Source: Verrucomicrobiaceae bacterium
GTDB taxonomy: Bacteria > Verrucomicrobiota > Verrucomicrobiia > Verrucomicrobiales > Verrucomicrobiaceae
Length of the DNA: 64,000 nt
Assembly: GCA_016795375.1 (NCBI GenBank)
Contig: JAEUHJ010000161.1
Location: forward strand, 1-64,000
Direction: 5' to 3'
Positions 1-8,502 of this stretch are shown here, one piece after another. The translations under genes were made by a program, and so were the position numbers. Within the stretch, counting starts at the first letter, position 1. Every line of letters begins with the position of its first letter. A model generated the notes under the pieces. It did not search any database. It was not told the origin of the DNA and saw only the letters and a list, made by a program, of their open reading frames with translations.

Positions 1-123
1 CTCAACAGCCGCATCCAGGCGATCAAAAGCGCCGCGAGAGGCTTCCGCTCATTCGCCAACTACCGCATACGCATCCTCTTTCACTGTGGCAGACTTGATC
101 TCAAGCCCTCCCCTAGCCACTAA
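1..123 (+). pseudogene. C-terminal fragment of an ISL3-like transposase
   Basis: An open frame runs from the window edge for 40 codons to a TAA at 121-123. Its translation contains GFRSFANYRIRILFHCG followed by a short tail, which is the usual C-terminus of ISL3-group (DDE_Tnp_ISL3) transposases. The 5' part lies outside the window, so it cannot be told whether the whole gene is intact. The frame overlaps the GTG at 86 that could be read as an upstream start for mutY, which is one reason to prefer the downstream mutY start. A decayed N-terminal piece of a transposase of the same general type lies at 25961-26251. Confidence 0.7.
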
Positions 124-151
124 AACCCGCGAAGAACCAAAATTTGGAGAC

Positions 152-1189
152 ATGTCCGCGCTTTCACCCCCGCTCCGTCCTGCCGCGATCTCAGCCGCGC
201 TGGTCGCATGGTTTCGCAAAAGCGGGCGCGATTATCCGTGGCGGCGGACATGTGATCCCTACGCGGTACTGGTTTCGGAGGTGATGCTCCAGCAGACGCA
301 GATTTCGACGGTGCTGGATCGCGGGTACTATGCGCGCTGGCTGGAGCGGTTTCCTGATTTCGAGACGCTCGCCTCCGCACGCGAAGACGAGGTTCTGAAG
401 GCGTGGGAGGGACTGGGATACTACCGGAGGGCGCGCAGCCTTCATCGACTCGCGAAAGTAGTGAAGGAGAAGCACGGCGGAGTGTTTCCGCAGGATCGCG
501 ACGCGATTCTGGCGTTGCCGGGCATCGGCCCCTACACCGCGGGCGCGGTGGCGAGTTTTGCCTTTGGCCTGCCGGAGCCGCTTGTGGATGGCAATGTCGC
601 GCGTGTGCTTTCACGCATCCATGATGATGCGACGCCGGTCGATTCCACGGCCGGCGTCAAACTTTTATGGGAGCGCGCCGGGGCGTTGGTGCGATCGGCG
701 GACGATCCACGCGCATTGAACTCCGCGCTCATGGAGCTGGGCCAGACCTATTGCACGCCCGCAAAGCCTGCCTGTGATGGGTGTCCCGTGCGCTTGCAAT
801 GCCACGCCACAGAGCCGGAAACTCTGCCGGTGAAACGAGCCCGGCAGGTGATCACCGCGGTGACTGAGCATGTGTTTTTCCTGCGCACCCGCGATGGTGT
901 GTTGCTGGAACAGGAGACAGGAAAGCGCCGCACAGGCTTGTGGAAACTCCCGGCATTGCCCGCCGCGCATGAAGGCAAACCTCCGCCCGTGCTGATGCGC
1001 GCCAATTACGTCATCACCCGCTACAAGGTGGCGCTATGGGTGCATGAAGCGCCAGCCAGGCAATCGCGATGGCCGGACACGCACCGCGTCATCGCCTTCG
1101 CCGAGATCGAATCCACCCCCATGCCCGCCCCATACCGCCGGGCGTTGAGTCTTCTCTTGAATCGCGGTGAATTCAGGCTCGCTGGCTGA
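152..1189 (+). CDS. mutY: A/G-specific adenine DNA glycosylase MutY
   Basis: MutY removes adenine mispaired with 8-oxoguanine in base excision repair. The 345-residue product has the glycosylase core with EVMLQQTQ near residues 43-50, the helix-hairpin-helix LPGIGPYTAGA at about 122-132, the catalytic Asp in VDGNV (D146), and an iron-sulfur loop with C201, C208, C211 and C217 in the canonical C-x6-C-x2-C-x5-C spacing. A NUDIX-like C-terminal domain that recognises 8-oxoG follows. The ATG at 152 is chosen because GGAG lies just upstream and the alternative GTG at 86 falls inside the transposase fragment. It stands alone on the plus strand, with the metal-binding lipoprotein gene 55 bp downstream. 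Confidence 0.93.
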   Translation: MSALSPPLRPAAISAALVAWFRKSGRDYPWRRTCDPYAVLVSEVMLQQTQISTVLDRGYYARWLERFPDFETLASAREDEVLKAWEGLGYYRRARSLHRLAKVVKEKHGGVFPQDRDAILALPGIGPYTAGAVASFAFGLPEPLVDGNVARVLSRIHDDATPVDSTAGVKLLWERAGALVRSADDPRALNSALMELGQTYCTPAKPACDGCPVRLQCHATEPETLPVKRARQVITAVTEHVFFLRTRDGVLLEQETGKRRTGLWKLPALPAAHEGKPPPVLMRANYVITRYKVALWVHEAPARQSRWPDTHRVIAFAEIESTPMPAPYRRALSLLLNRGEFRLAG

Positions 1190-1244
1190 TCCTGGATTTT
1201 ACCATTTACATCCCCGCCATTTCAGACTGCAATCCGCACACCTC

Positions 1245-2186
1245 ATGAAAATCCGTTTCTTCATTTCCAGCCTGGCAATCCTGCTCCTGGCTGCCTGCAA
1301 ACCAGCCCCGGACGCATCCACCTCCAAGACTGGCGACGCCCCGCCCGCGCCGAAGTCCGGCAAACCGCAGGTGCTCGTGGCCAACTACCCGTTGCAATAC
1401 TTCGCGCAGCGCGTCGCCGGTGATGCTGCTGATGTGCGATTCCTGGCGCCAAAAGGCGAGGATCCCGCGTTCTGGCAGCCGGATGAGGCCGCCATCGCCG
1501 CCTTTCAAAACGCGGATCTCATTCTCATGAACGGCGCCACCTATTCGAAGTGGGCCGACAAAGCCACCCTGCCGGAGGCGAAGATGGTTGACACATCCGC
1601 CGCCTTTGCCAACACCTTCATCCAGGTCGCTGATGCCGTCACGCACAGTCATGGGCCCGGCGGTGAGCACAGCCATGACGGCACCGCATTCACGACATGG
1701 ATCGACTTCAAGCAGGCATCACTTCAGGCCAGAGCGGCGAGTGAGGCGCTCATTCGTCTGGTGCCTTCGGCCAAGGACGCCATGAAGAAGAACGCGGAGG
1801 CGCTCAAAGACGAGCTCGACGCGCTGGATGAACGCATGAGCGCGCTCAGCCGCCGCTGGAGGGACACGCCGCTGGTGGCATCGCATCCGGTGTATCATTA
1901 TCTGGCACGTCGCTACGGGATGAATTTGAAATCGGTGCTGTGGGAACCGGAAAACGTGCCGGATGACAAAGCGATGGCGGATTTGAATGCGCTTCTCGCC
2001 GGACATCGTGCGCGCTGGATGATTTGGGAAGGCGAACCGGCAAAGGAGGGCGTGGAGAAGCTGGATGCGATCGGAATCAAGAGCTTGGTCTTCGATCCTT
2101 GCGGCAATGTTCCAGACAGCGGTGATTTCATGACCGTGATGCAAGCCAACGTGGAGGCTCTGGAGAAGGCGTTTCCACAGCGTTGA
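1245..2186 (+). CDS. ZnuA/TroA-like metal-binding lipoprotein
   Basis: A 313-residue protein starting with a lipoprotein signal (lipobox LAAC, Cys18), so it should be anchored in the periplasm. The fold signature is that of cluster A-I (Zn/Mn ABC) substrate-binding proteins: NYPLQYFAQRVAG near residue 47, a His/Asp-rich loop with HSHGPGGEHSHDG at about 134-146, and SHPVYHYLARRYGM. Two canonical His ligands appear replaced: the usual DPHxxEP is DPAFWQP (residues 73-79) and the usual HxWLDP is TTWIDF (150-155). No permease or ATPase gene is adjacent, so import of zinc or manganese is inference; it could instead be a metal chaperone or scavenger. Confidence 0.8.
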   Translation: MKIRFFISSLAILLLAACKPAPDASTSKTGDAPPAPKSGKPQVLVANYPLQYFAQRVAGDAADVRFLAPKGEDPAFWQPDEAAIAAFQNADLILMNGATYSKWADKATLPEAKMVDTSAAFANTFIQVADAVTHSHGPGGEHSHDGTAFTTWIDFKQASLQARAASEALIRLVPSAKDAMKKNAEALKDELDALDERMSALSRRWRDTPLVASHPVYHYLARRYGMNLKSVLWEPENVPDDKAMADLNALLAGHRARWMIWEGEPAKEGVEKLDAIGIKSLVFDPCGNVPDSGDFMTVMQANVEALEKAFPQR

Positions 2187-2452
2187 TGAGAATGGATGAG
2201 GCTGCCTGGAGTTCCGGGGGCGTGCTGAATTTCTTGTGCGTCCGTCCGCCATTTGTGTTGGCGGCTGCTATTGGAATCAAGCGGGCCAAGCGGCCAGGAT
2301 GTGCTTGTGATGCCCGGCGGCATTTTGCCTGTCCAGACCACAGCGGAAAAAATCTTGCCGCTTGGCAAATGGCAAACTCTCGCCAGCGTGGTCGTCCAAC
2401 ACCGGGGAACGAATTGTTCTTCGTGCCGAAATTCCAATTTGAGGAGCTGCGC

Positions 2453-3058
2453 ATGAATGAAGTGTTGACCAAATCGACGGTGCTGGTGCTGAACCGGCAC
2501 TGGCAGGCGATTGACTCGAAAACGCCCATCGAGGCTTTTGGCATGATGGCTGCGGGAAACGCCACAGCGCTCGACATTGTCGGTGCGGGGGACATGCGGC
2601 CGGTGACGTGGGAGGAATGGCTGACGCTCGAAGTCCGTGAGGGCGACAACAGCATCGGCACGGTGCATCGGCCGGTGCGTGTGCCGTCGGTGCTGGTGCT
2701 GGCCCGCTTCGACAAGGTGCCGAAACGCCGCCCGAAGTTCTGTGCGAAGGCGATCTGGGAACGCGACGGCGGCGTGTGCCAGTACACGGGCCGCAAGCTG
2801 CGTCCGCACGAGGGGAACATTGATCACGTGGTGCCCATCTCACGCGGCGGCATGAGCACCTGGGAGAACTGCGTGCTGGCCGACCGCAAGATCAACAGCC
2901 GCAAGGGCAACAAACTGCCTGAGGAGGCCGGTTTGAAACTGCTGCGCCGGCCGTTCATCCCGCGTGAGATTCCGGTGACGCACCTCATCAAGAACCATCA
3001 CAAGGTGCGGGACTGGGAGGTGTTTCTCTCCGGTGGAACGGGCGTGTTTGAGGTGTGA
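2453..3058 (+). CDS. HNH endonuclease family protein
   Basis: The 201-residue product opens with the VLVLNRHWQAI segment typical of a widespread small HNH family. It carries the nuclease core in the second half: CQYTGRKL, then IDHVVPISRGG, then the Asn/Lys-rich NCVLADRKINSRKGN. Asp-His of IDH and the last Asn fit the HNH catalytic set. The zinc-binding CxxC pairs of many HNH proteins are absent (CQYTG rather than CxxC). The ATG at 2453 has GAGGAG seven bases upstream and matches the family start, although the frame is open further upstream. The 266 bp before it hold no recognisable gene. Cellular role unknown. Confidence 0.82.
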   Translation: MNEVLTKSTVLVLNRHWQAIDSKTPIEAFGMMAAGNATALDIVGAGDMRPVTWEEWLTLEVREGDNSIGTVHRPVRVPSVLVLARFDKVPKRRPKFCAKAIWERDGGVCQYTGRKLRPHEGNIDHVVPISRGGMSTWENCVLADRKINSRKGNKLPEEAGLKLLRRPFIPREIPVTHLIKNHHKVRDWEVFLSGGTGVFEV

Positions 3059-3066
3059 GCAGAGTG

Positions 3067-3137
3067 GTCCGCACTGTCCCCTGTGCGGCGGGGCGGACGT
3101 CTGCTGATTCCAGAACCGCACAGGGGACTGTGCGGAC
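3067..3137. repeat. Long inverted repeat between convergent genes
   Basis: Arms at 3067-3088 and 3116-3137 (22 nt each) are reverse complements with one mismatch, separated by 27 nt. It fills the gap between the convergent HNH and isomerase genes, so it could act as a bidirectional terminator. There is no clear U-tract. The arm core CCGCACAGGGGAC resembles intergenic palindromes I associate with PVC genomes; that family membership is inference. Confidence 0.7.
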
Positions 3138-3141
3138 TACT

Positions 3142-4056
3142 TTAACCCAGCTTTGCGCCGACTTTGTTCAGCATTGCCTCCAGCATGCGGCCGTATTTGA
3201 TGTAGCTGTCGTATTGAGCCTTTGCCTTCTGCTCAGGCGAGAGATTGTCAGCGGCGCCGGCGCCGTGGAAGACGACGGCGACATGGGGCTCGATGCTGAT
3301 GTGGCCGGAGTAGCCGGTTTCGACGAGATCCCGCATGATGCGTTCGGTCTGGCCGTCGCCTTCGCCGGGGAAGGTGTATTCGGCGTCGTTCTTCGCCTTG
3401 TCCCAGCGGCCGTCTTTGACGTGGACGTGGGCCATGCGGGGTTTGATGGCCTGGTACATCTCCCAGGAGTCCTGCTTGTGGCCGGGCCTGTCGCGGTCGT
3501 CGATGAAGACGGGGTTGCCGGTGTCAAAGACCCATTTCATGTCCGGCACGGCCTCAATCATGCGTTTCACATAGGCCGGGCTCATGCCGCCCCAGTTCAT
3601 GCAGTTCTCATGCAGCACGGTGATGCCGGCGTCGGCGAAGCGTTTGTTCACTTCCGCCATGCGCTTGATGCGCTCGGGGGCGAATTGCTCCGCGTCGTCC
3701 TTGCCGTCGGTTTTGCACACGGCGTAGCTCATGATGCGGATCATTTTGGCGCCGAGGCGCTGCATGCGCGGGATGGCGCGGCCGATCTCGGCCTCTGTGA
3801 TGCTGAAGTCGTCGGTGATTTTTTTTGCCCAGTTGCCGATGAGAGAGCCGAAGCCGCAAACTTTCATGCCTTTCTCCGACAGACGGGCGACGACCTTGTC
3901 GAACACGGCGTCGGGGATCTCGTGCAGGTTCCCCTTCACGCCGTCGAACTCGACCACGCGTGACTCGATGCTGTCCCAGCCGAGTTCCTGGTGGGCTTTG
4001 ATTTGCACATCCAGGGATGCGCCTGCTTCGTCTGCGATGCCGGTGAGTTTGATCAT
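3142..4056 (-). CDS. Sugar phosphate isomerase/epimerase (TIM barrel)
   Basis: A 304-residue AP_endonuc_2/xylose-isomerase-like TIM barrel without a signal peptide. Metal-site segments of the family are visible: HENCMNWGG, DTGNPVF, HVHVKDG and ISIEPH, in the right order. Such proteins isomerise or epimerise ketoses, hydroxypyruvate or inosose derivatives. The substrate cannot be inferred here because no catabolic operon surrounds it: it is transcribed divergently from the glycan cluster and ends against the inverted repeat. Start is the ATG at 4056, which reads straight into the first beta strand. Confidence 0.85.
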   Translation of the reverse strand: MIKLTGIADEAGASLDVQIKAHQELGWDSIESRVVEFDGVKGNLHEIPDAVFDKVVARLSEKGMKVCGFGSLIGNWAKKITDDFSITEAEIGRAIPRMQRLGAKMIRIMSYAVCKTDGKDDAEQFAPERIKRMAEVNKRFADAGITVLHENCMNWGGMSPAYVKRMIEAVPDMKWVFDTGNPVFIDDRDRPGHKQDSWEMYQAIKPRMAHVHVKDGRWDKAKNDAEYTFPGEGDGQTERIMRDLVETGYSGHISIEPHVAVVFHGAGAADNLSPEQKAKAQYDSYIKYGRMLEAMLNKVGAKLG

Positions 4057-4164
4057 GGTCGGGGGGGGAAGGGGAGTGGGGTGGAGCGGGAATTAGTGGC
4101 GGGATGAGGAGGTGTTTCAAGGTTCGGCTTTGACAAAACGCACCGCAGCAGCGGACGGTACCGG

Positions 4165-5415
4165 ATGTCTGAGGCCGCCGCCAACACACGCCGTCTGGAA
4201 TTCCTGCTGCTGGGCGGGACGTTGGTGCTTTATGTCATCGTCACACTCCTCGGCAGCCGCCCCGGTTTGATCTGGGATGAAGGACGCTACCTCATGTTCG
4301 CCGACAGGCTCACGCATGGTTTTTATGCCGATCCAAACAATCCCGACATCATCAACGGGCCGGGTTACCCGCTGGTGCTGGCCGCGCTGCTCATGCTGAA
4401 GACGCCGCTGGCGGGTCTGCGGATGTTCAACGCGGTGTTCATGGCGCTGGCGGCGTGGTTCAGCTTTCGTGCGGTGAAGCCGTATGGCGGGAAGCGCTGG
4501 GCGCTGGGCGTGGCGCTGGTCACAGTGCTGCATCCCAGCCTGGCGCGCACCGCGACTGTCTTGATGACGGAGGCGCTGGCGCTGTGCTGCATCGCCGGCT
4601 TTGCGTGGGCGTTCACAGCGGCGCTGCGTGTGGAAAGGTGGCGCTGGAGCCTCATCCTGGCAGCAGCTTTCGCTTTCGCGTGGCTGACGATGACACGCGT
4701 GTTCTTTGGCAACGTGCTCATGGCCACCACGGCCGCGCTTTTCCTGCTGCTGCCGTTTTGGAAAAGTCAGCGTGGATCCTTGTGGCGTGCGTTGGCTGTG
4801 CTTGTGCTGGCATTTTCGATGTGCGTTCCGTGGCTGGCCTACACGAAGGCGAAGACCGGCGACACGCTCTGCTGGTCCACGAACGGCGGCGAGCTGCTCT
4901 ACTGGGCCACCAGCACGAAGGCAGGCGAGAACGGCCACTGGTTTTCCGAGGAGGACGCGCAGGGCAAGCCCGAGCTCGTCGCCAACGGCCATCGTGATTT
5001 CTACAAAGCGAATTACTACCTGCCGGTGAAGGAGCGGGAGGCGGTGTTGAGGAGAAAGGCCATGGAAAACATCCGCGAGAATCCCGTCGGCGTGTTCAAG
5101 AACTGGCTATGCAACTGGGGACGGCTCATTTGCGGTTTTCCACGTTCGTTTCAGGCTGGAGGGGCGGCCATGTTCGTGCTCGTGGTGGTGAACGGGCCGC
5201 TCCTGCTGATGGTTTTGGTCGCAGGGTGGGCTGGCTGGCACTGCCGCCATTCCATTCCGGCAGAGGTCGTCTTGCTGGGCCTGATGACCTGCATTTACAT
5301 GGGGGGAACGAGCTTTTTGCCAGGTTTGCCGCGTTACACCATCGTGGTGTGGCCTTGGATCAGCTTGGGGGTGGCATGGGTTTTCAGTGAGCGCCCCGAC
5401 AAGAAGTTCAAGTGA
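4165..5415 (+). CDS. Polytopic GT-C family glycosyltransferase
   Basis: A 416-residue integral membrane protein with many hydrophobic helices. The first periplasmic loop carries IWDEGRY (D38, E39), the acidic motif typical of GT-C enzymes of the ArnT/PMT_2 type, which transfer sugars from polyprenyl-phosphate donors. The C-terminal half has a soluble stretch (about 230-310) followed by more membrane segments. It is the first gene of the glycan cluster, separated from the next by an A+T-rich 111 bp region. Downstream there is a DPM1-like GT2 that could make the lipid-linked donor. Acceptor unknown. Confidence 0.75.
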   Translation: MSEAAANTRRLEFLLLGGTLVLYVIVTLLGSRPGLIWDEGRYLMFADRLTHGFYADPNNPDIINGPGYPLVLAALLMLKTPLAGLRMFNAVFMALAAWFSFRAVKPYGGKRWALGVALVTVLHPSLARTATVLMTEALALCCIAGFAWAFTAALRVERWRWSLILAAAFAFAWLTMTRVFFGNVLMATTAALFLLLPFWKSQRGSLWRALAVLVLAFSMCVPWLAYTKAKTGDTLCWSTNGGELLYWATSTKAGENGHWFSEEDAQGKPELVANGHRDFYKANYYLPVKEREAVLRRKAMENIRENPVGVFKNWLCNWGRLICGFPRSFQAGGAAMFVLVVVNGPLLLMVLVAGWAGWHCRHSIPAEVVLLGLMTCIYMGGTSFLPGLPRYTIVVWPWISLGVAWVFSERPDKKFK

Positions 5416-5496
5416 GAGGTCAATTAGTTCGCAAACATGAGAATGTGACCTTGAGTCGGCCGCATTAAAAATTAATTACCATAATTTAATCTTGCC

Positions 5497-5520
5497 TATG
5501 ATAATCATCAGTTTATCATA
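5497..5520. promoter_or_regulatory. A+T-rich palindrome just upstream of wecB
   Basis: TATGATAA (5497-5504) and TTATCATA (5513-5520) form a perfect inverted repeat with an 8-nt spacer, ending 6 bp before the wecB ATG. It sits in a markedly A+T-rich stretch (about 5416-5560) inside a GC-rich region. Operator, promoter element or mRNA hairpin masking the start are all possible; none is proven. Confidence 0.4.
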
Positions 5521-5526
5521 GTAATT

Positions 5527-6702
5527 ATGGATTTATATTCTGAATACAATTCAAATCCACGCAAGGTTCTCATCTGTCTTGGAACACGTCCGGAGCTCAT
5601 CAAGTTTGCACCGATGGTCCGGGCGATTCAGGAGAGAGGAGCCAGTCTCGTCACAGTGAACACTGGCCAGCACACGGATCTGCTGCTGCCGTTGTTTGAA
5701 CTGTTTGGCATCAAGCCGCAGCACAATCTGGAGTCGATGCTGGCCGGGCAGAGCCTGAACGCGCTCGGCAGCCGCCTACTGGAGCGGCTGGATCCCGTCT
5801 TGGAAGCAGAGAAGCCCGATCTCGTGCTGGTGCAGGGCGACACATCATCCGCTGTGATGGGGGCAATCGCCGCGTTCAACCGTCGCATTCCGGTCGGCCA
5901 TCTCGAGGCAGGATTGCGCTCAGGAAATCCGCTCAGCCCTTTCCCGGAGGAAATGAACCGCCGCCTTGTTGGCCAGATAGCCGCGCATCACTTCGCCGCC
6001 ACGGAACGCAACCGCCGCACGTTGCTGGATGAAGGTGTCGCGGATGATTCCATCCATCTCGTGGGCAACACGGTTGTGGATGCGCTGCGCCAGACCTTGA
6101 AAAACACACGTCCGGGCAAGACGGTGGAGCTCATGCAGCAGTGGGCGGCCGGAAAGCGCCTGGTGATCGTGACCACGCACCGCCGTGAGAACTTCGGCGA
6201 GACGATGAGCTTGCACCTGCGCGCTTTGCGTGAGTTCATCGAGAGCGAGCCGGATTTGTGCATGGTTTTCCCCGTTCATCCGAATCCCAACGTGCGTGCC
6301 GCTGTCGCCGCCGAGCTGGAGCACCACCCGCGCATCCGTCTGACGGACCCGATGGGTTACTGCGACTTCGCACATCTGCTCTCTCACGCATGGCTGATCG
6401 TGTCCGACTCCGGCGGCATCCAGGAGGAGGCCACCGCGCTCGGCAAGCCGATGATCGTGCTGCGTGAGAACACCGAGCGCCCCGAGGCCGTCGAGTGCGG
6501 CGTGGCGCGCCTCGTCGGCGAATCCCCCGAACGTCTGCGCGACATGCTGCGCACGGCGCTGGTCGATGAGGTCTGGCACGCCAGCGCCAGCCGCTCCCGT
6601 GATGTCTTTGGCGACGGCCACAGCGCCGAACGCATCTGCGACCTGCTCTTCGGCACGGCATCGAAAAGCATGATGCCTCATTCGCTGCCACTCGCGGCGT
6701 GA
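5527..6702 (+). CDS. wecB: UDP-N-acetylglucosamine 2-epimerase (non-hydrolysing)
   Basis: Interconverts UDP-GlcNAc and UDP-ManNAc for surface polysaccharide synthesis. The 391-residue sequence shows the family landmarks: GTRPELIKFAPMV near the N-terminus, NTGQHTD, QGDTSS, HLEAGLRS, PFPEEMNR, TTHRRENFGE and SDSGGIQEEA. These supply the Asp, two Glu and His residues known to be catalytic in the E. coli enzyme. Length is normal. The start region is A+T-rich and has no obvious ribosome binding site. The stop overlaps the GTG of the deacetylase gene by 4 bp, implying cotranscription. Confidence 0.93.
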   Translation: MDLYSEYNSNPRKVLICLGTRPELIKFAPMVRAIQERGASLVTVNTGQHTDLLLPLFELFGIKPQHNLESMLAGQSLNALGSRLLERLDPVLEAEKPDLVLVQGDTSSAVMGAIAAFNRRIPVGHLEAGLRSGNPLSPFPEEMNRRLVGQIAAHHFAATERNRRTLLDEGVADDSIHLVGNTVVDALRQTLKNTRPGKTVELMQQWAAGKRLVIVTTHRRENFGETMSLHLRALREFIESEPDLCMVFPVHPNPNVRAAVAAELEHHPRIRLTDPMGYCDFAHLLSHAWLIVSDSGGIQEEATALGKPMIVLRENTERPEAVECGVARLVGESPERLRDMLRTALVDEVWHASASRSRDVFGDGHSAERICDLLFGTASKSMMPHSLPLAA

Positions 6703-7679
6703 TCCCGCCTTTGAATCGCGTCATGAAGCCCGCCGCCAGCATCTCGCTCGATCTCGACAACCTCTGGAGCTACCTCAAAACGCAGGGAGCTCCGGGCTGG
6801 GAGTCGTTCCCGGGATATCTCGACCTTGTGGTGCCACGCATTCTCGATGTGCTCGATCGTTGCGATCAGCGCATCACCTTCTTCATCGTCGGGAAGGACG
6901 CCACGATCGAGTCCAACCGCTCCGTGCTGCAAAAAATCTCCGCAGCAGGGCACGAGATCGCGAATCACTCCTTCCTGCACGAGCCCTGGCTGCATCTATA
7001 CAATCGCGACCAGCTTCATGAGGAGATCGGTGGTGCGGAGAAGGCCATCGCGGCCGTCACCGGCAAAGTGACGCGCGGATTCCGCGGCCCCGGCTTCAGC
7101 ACCTCGCCGCTGGTGCGTGACGTGCTGGCCGAACGCGGATACGACTACGACGCGTCCATCTTCCCCAGCATGCTCGGCCCGGTGGCGCGGCTGTTCTTCC
7201 TCCTGAATTCGAAGCTCAGCGCCGAGGAGAAAGAACAGCGCAAGGGCCTCTACGGCAAGTTCAGCGACGCATTCGGCGCCTTGCGGCCTTTCGTGTGGGA
7301 AAACGGCCTCATCGAGGTGCCGGTGACGACGATGCCGCTGTTCCGGCTGCCGGTTCACACGACGTATCTGATGTTCCTCGCGCAGAAGTTGGAATCTCTC
7401 GCCCGGCTTTACTGGAACACCGCTATCACTCTCTGCCGTGCGCGGAAAGTCGCGCCATCGCTGCTGCTGCACCCGACGGATTTCCTCGATGAGCAGGATG
7501 TGCCGGAGATGGGCTTCTTCCCAGGCATGAAACTGCCTGCGGCGAAAAAAACCGCGCTCGTCGAGCACACGATCCGCAGCCTCCAACGCCACTGGCAGCC
7601 CGGCACGATGAGCGAGCACGCCGCCGCCCTCAGCAGCCTCGCCAGCACATCCTCACGCCTTTCCATTCAACCCGCCTGA
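6699..7679 (+). CDS. Polysaccharide deacetylase family protein (CE4/NodB-like)
   Basis: The 326-residue protein has a NodB homology domain: SISLDLDN supplies D18 and D20, HEIANH supplies metal ligands H85 and H90, and RGFRGPGF follows. Such enzymes N-deacetylate GlcNAc-type residues in glycans or lipid-linked sugars. No signal peptide is seen, so a cytoplasmic lipid-linked or nucleotide-linked substrate is more likely than a finished polymer. GTG 6699 overlaps the wecB stop; an ATG at 6723 is an alternative start eight codons in. The arrangement is reminiscent of deacetylases in exopolysaccharide/exosortase loci, but that link is inference. Confidence 0.85.
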   Translation: MIPPLNRVMKPAASISLDLDNLWSYLKTQGAPGWESFPGYLDLVVPRILDVLDRCDQRITFFIVGKDATIESNRSVLQKISAAGHEIANHSFLHEPWLHLYNRDQLHEEIGGAEKAIAAVTGKVTRGFRGPGFSTSPLVRDVLAERGYDYDASIFPSMLGPVARLFFLLNSKLSAEEKEQRKGLYGKFSDAFGALRPFVWENGLIEVPVTTMPLFRLPVHTTYLMFLAQKLESLARLYWNTAITLCRARKVAPSLLLHPTDFLDEQDVPEMGFFPGMKLPAAKKTALVEHTIRSLQRHWQPGTMSEHAAALSSLASTSSRLSIQPA

Positions 7680-7692
7680 AACAGATCACGCC

Positions 7693-8502
7693 ATGAAAAC
7701 GCCGACCACCGTCAATGAAGTCGCCATCGTCCTGCCCGCCTACAACGAGGAGAAGGACCTGCCCGTCCTGCTCGAAAACATCCGCGAAAAAATGGCGGAC
7801 ATGCCTTTCAAATACACGGTCGTCGTCGTCGATGACGGCTCGAAGGACCGCACGGCTGAGATCGCGCGCAAGGCTGCGGAGACCATGCCGCTGAAGCTCA
7901 TCCAGCACGAGGTGAACAAGGGCCTCGGCGAAGGCATCCAGAGCGGATTGCGCGCCGGCTGGCACCTGGGCGATGTCGTCGTCGTCATGGATTCCGACAA
8001 CACGCACAACCCTGTTTACATCCAGGACATGGTGAAGGTTATTCAGGAAGGCGACGCCGATGTCGTCATCGCCTCGCGCTTCCAGGCATCCAGCGTCGTG
8101 CAGGGCGTGCCGTTTTTCCGCCAGGTGCTGAGCTGGGGCTGCTTCCTCATGATGAAGTCCCTCCTGCCGTATCGCAATGTGCGCGACTACTCCACCGGCT
8201 TCCGCGCCTATCGCAGCCTCACGCTAGGACGCCTGATTCAAAACGCCGGCCCGCGTTTCCTCGTGGAATCCAGCTTCGCCTGCATGCTGGAGCTGTTGCT
8301 GAGCCTGCGCTGGATCGGTGCCCGCGCGGTCGAAATCCCCTACACGCTGCGTTACGACCTCAAGGTCGGCGTCAGCAAGATGCGCATCATGCGCACCATC
8401 CGCCGCTACTTCAACGTCATCGGCCGCTACTGGGCCAAGGACGTGCTGCCGCAGGCCGAGGAGCCGACGCTCCACGAGCTTCGCGCCCGGCTTCCGGCAT
8501 GA
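7693..8502 (+). CDS. Glycosyltransferase family 2 (DPM1/DPG-synthase-like)
   Basis: A 269-residue GT-A fold enzyme. VLPAYNEEKDLP opens the nucleotide-binding domain, VVVDDGSKDRT follows, and MDSDNTHNP takes the place of the metal-binding DxD. Absence of C-terminal membrane helices makes it resemble soluble dolichyl/polyprenyl-phosphate mannosyl- or glucosyltransferases. A lipid-phosphate-sugar product would suit the GT-C enzyme encoded upstream. It lies 13 bp after the deacetylase gene, and its stop overlaps the next ATG by 4 bp. Confidence 0.85.
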   Translation: MKTPTTVNEVAIVLPAYNEEKDLPVLLENIREKMADMPFKYTVVVVDDGSKDRTAEIARKAAETMPLKLIQHEVNKGLGEGIQSGLRAGWHLGDVVVVMDSDNTHNPVYIQDMVKVIQEGDADVVIASRFQASSVVQGVPFFRQVLSWGCFLMMKSLLPYRNVRDYSTGFRAYRSLTLGRLIQNAGPRFLVESSFACMLELLLSLRWIGARAVEIPYTLRYDLKVGVSKMRIMRTIRRYFNVIGRYWAKDVLPQAEEPTLHELRARLPA

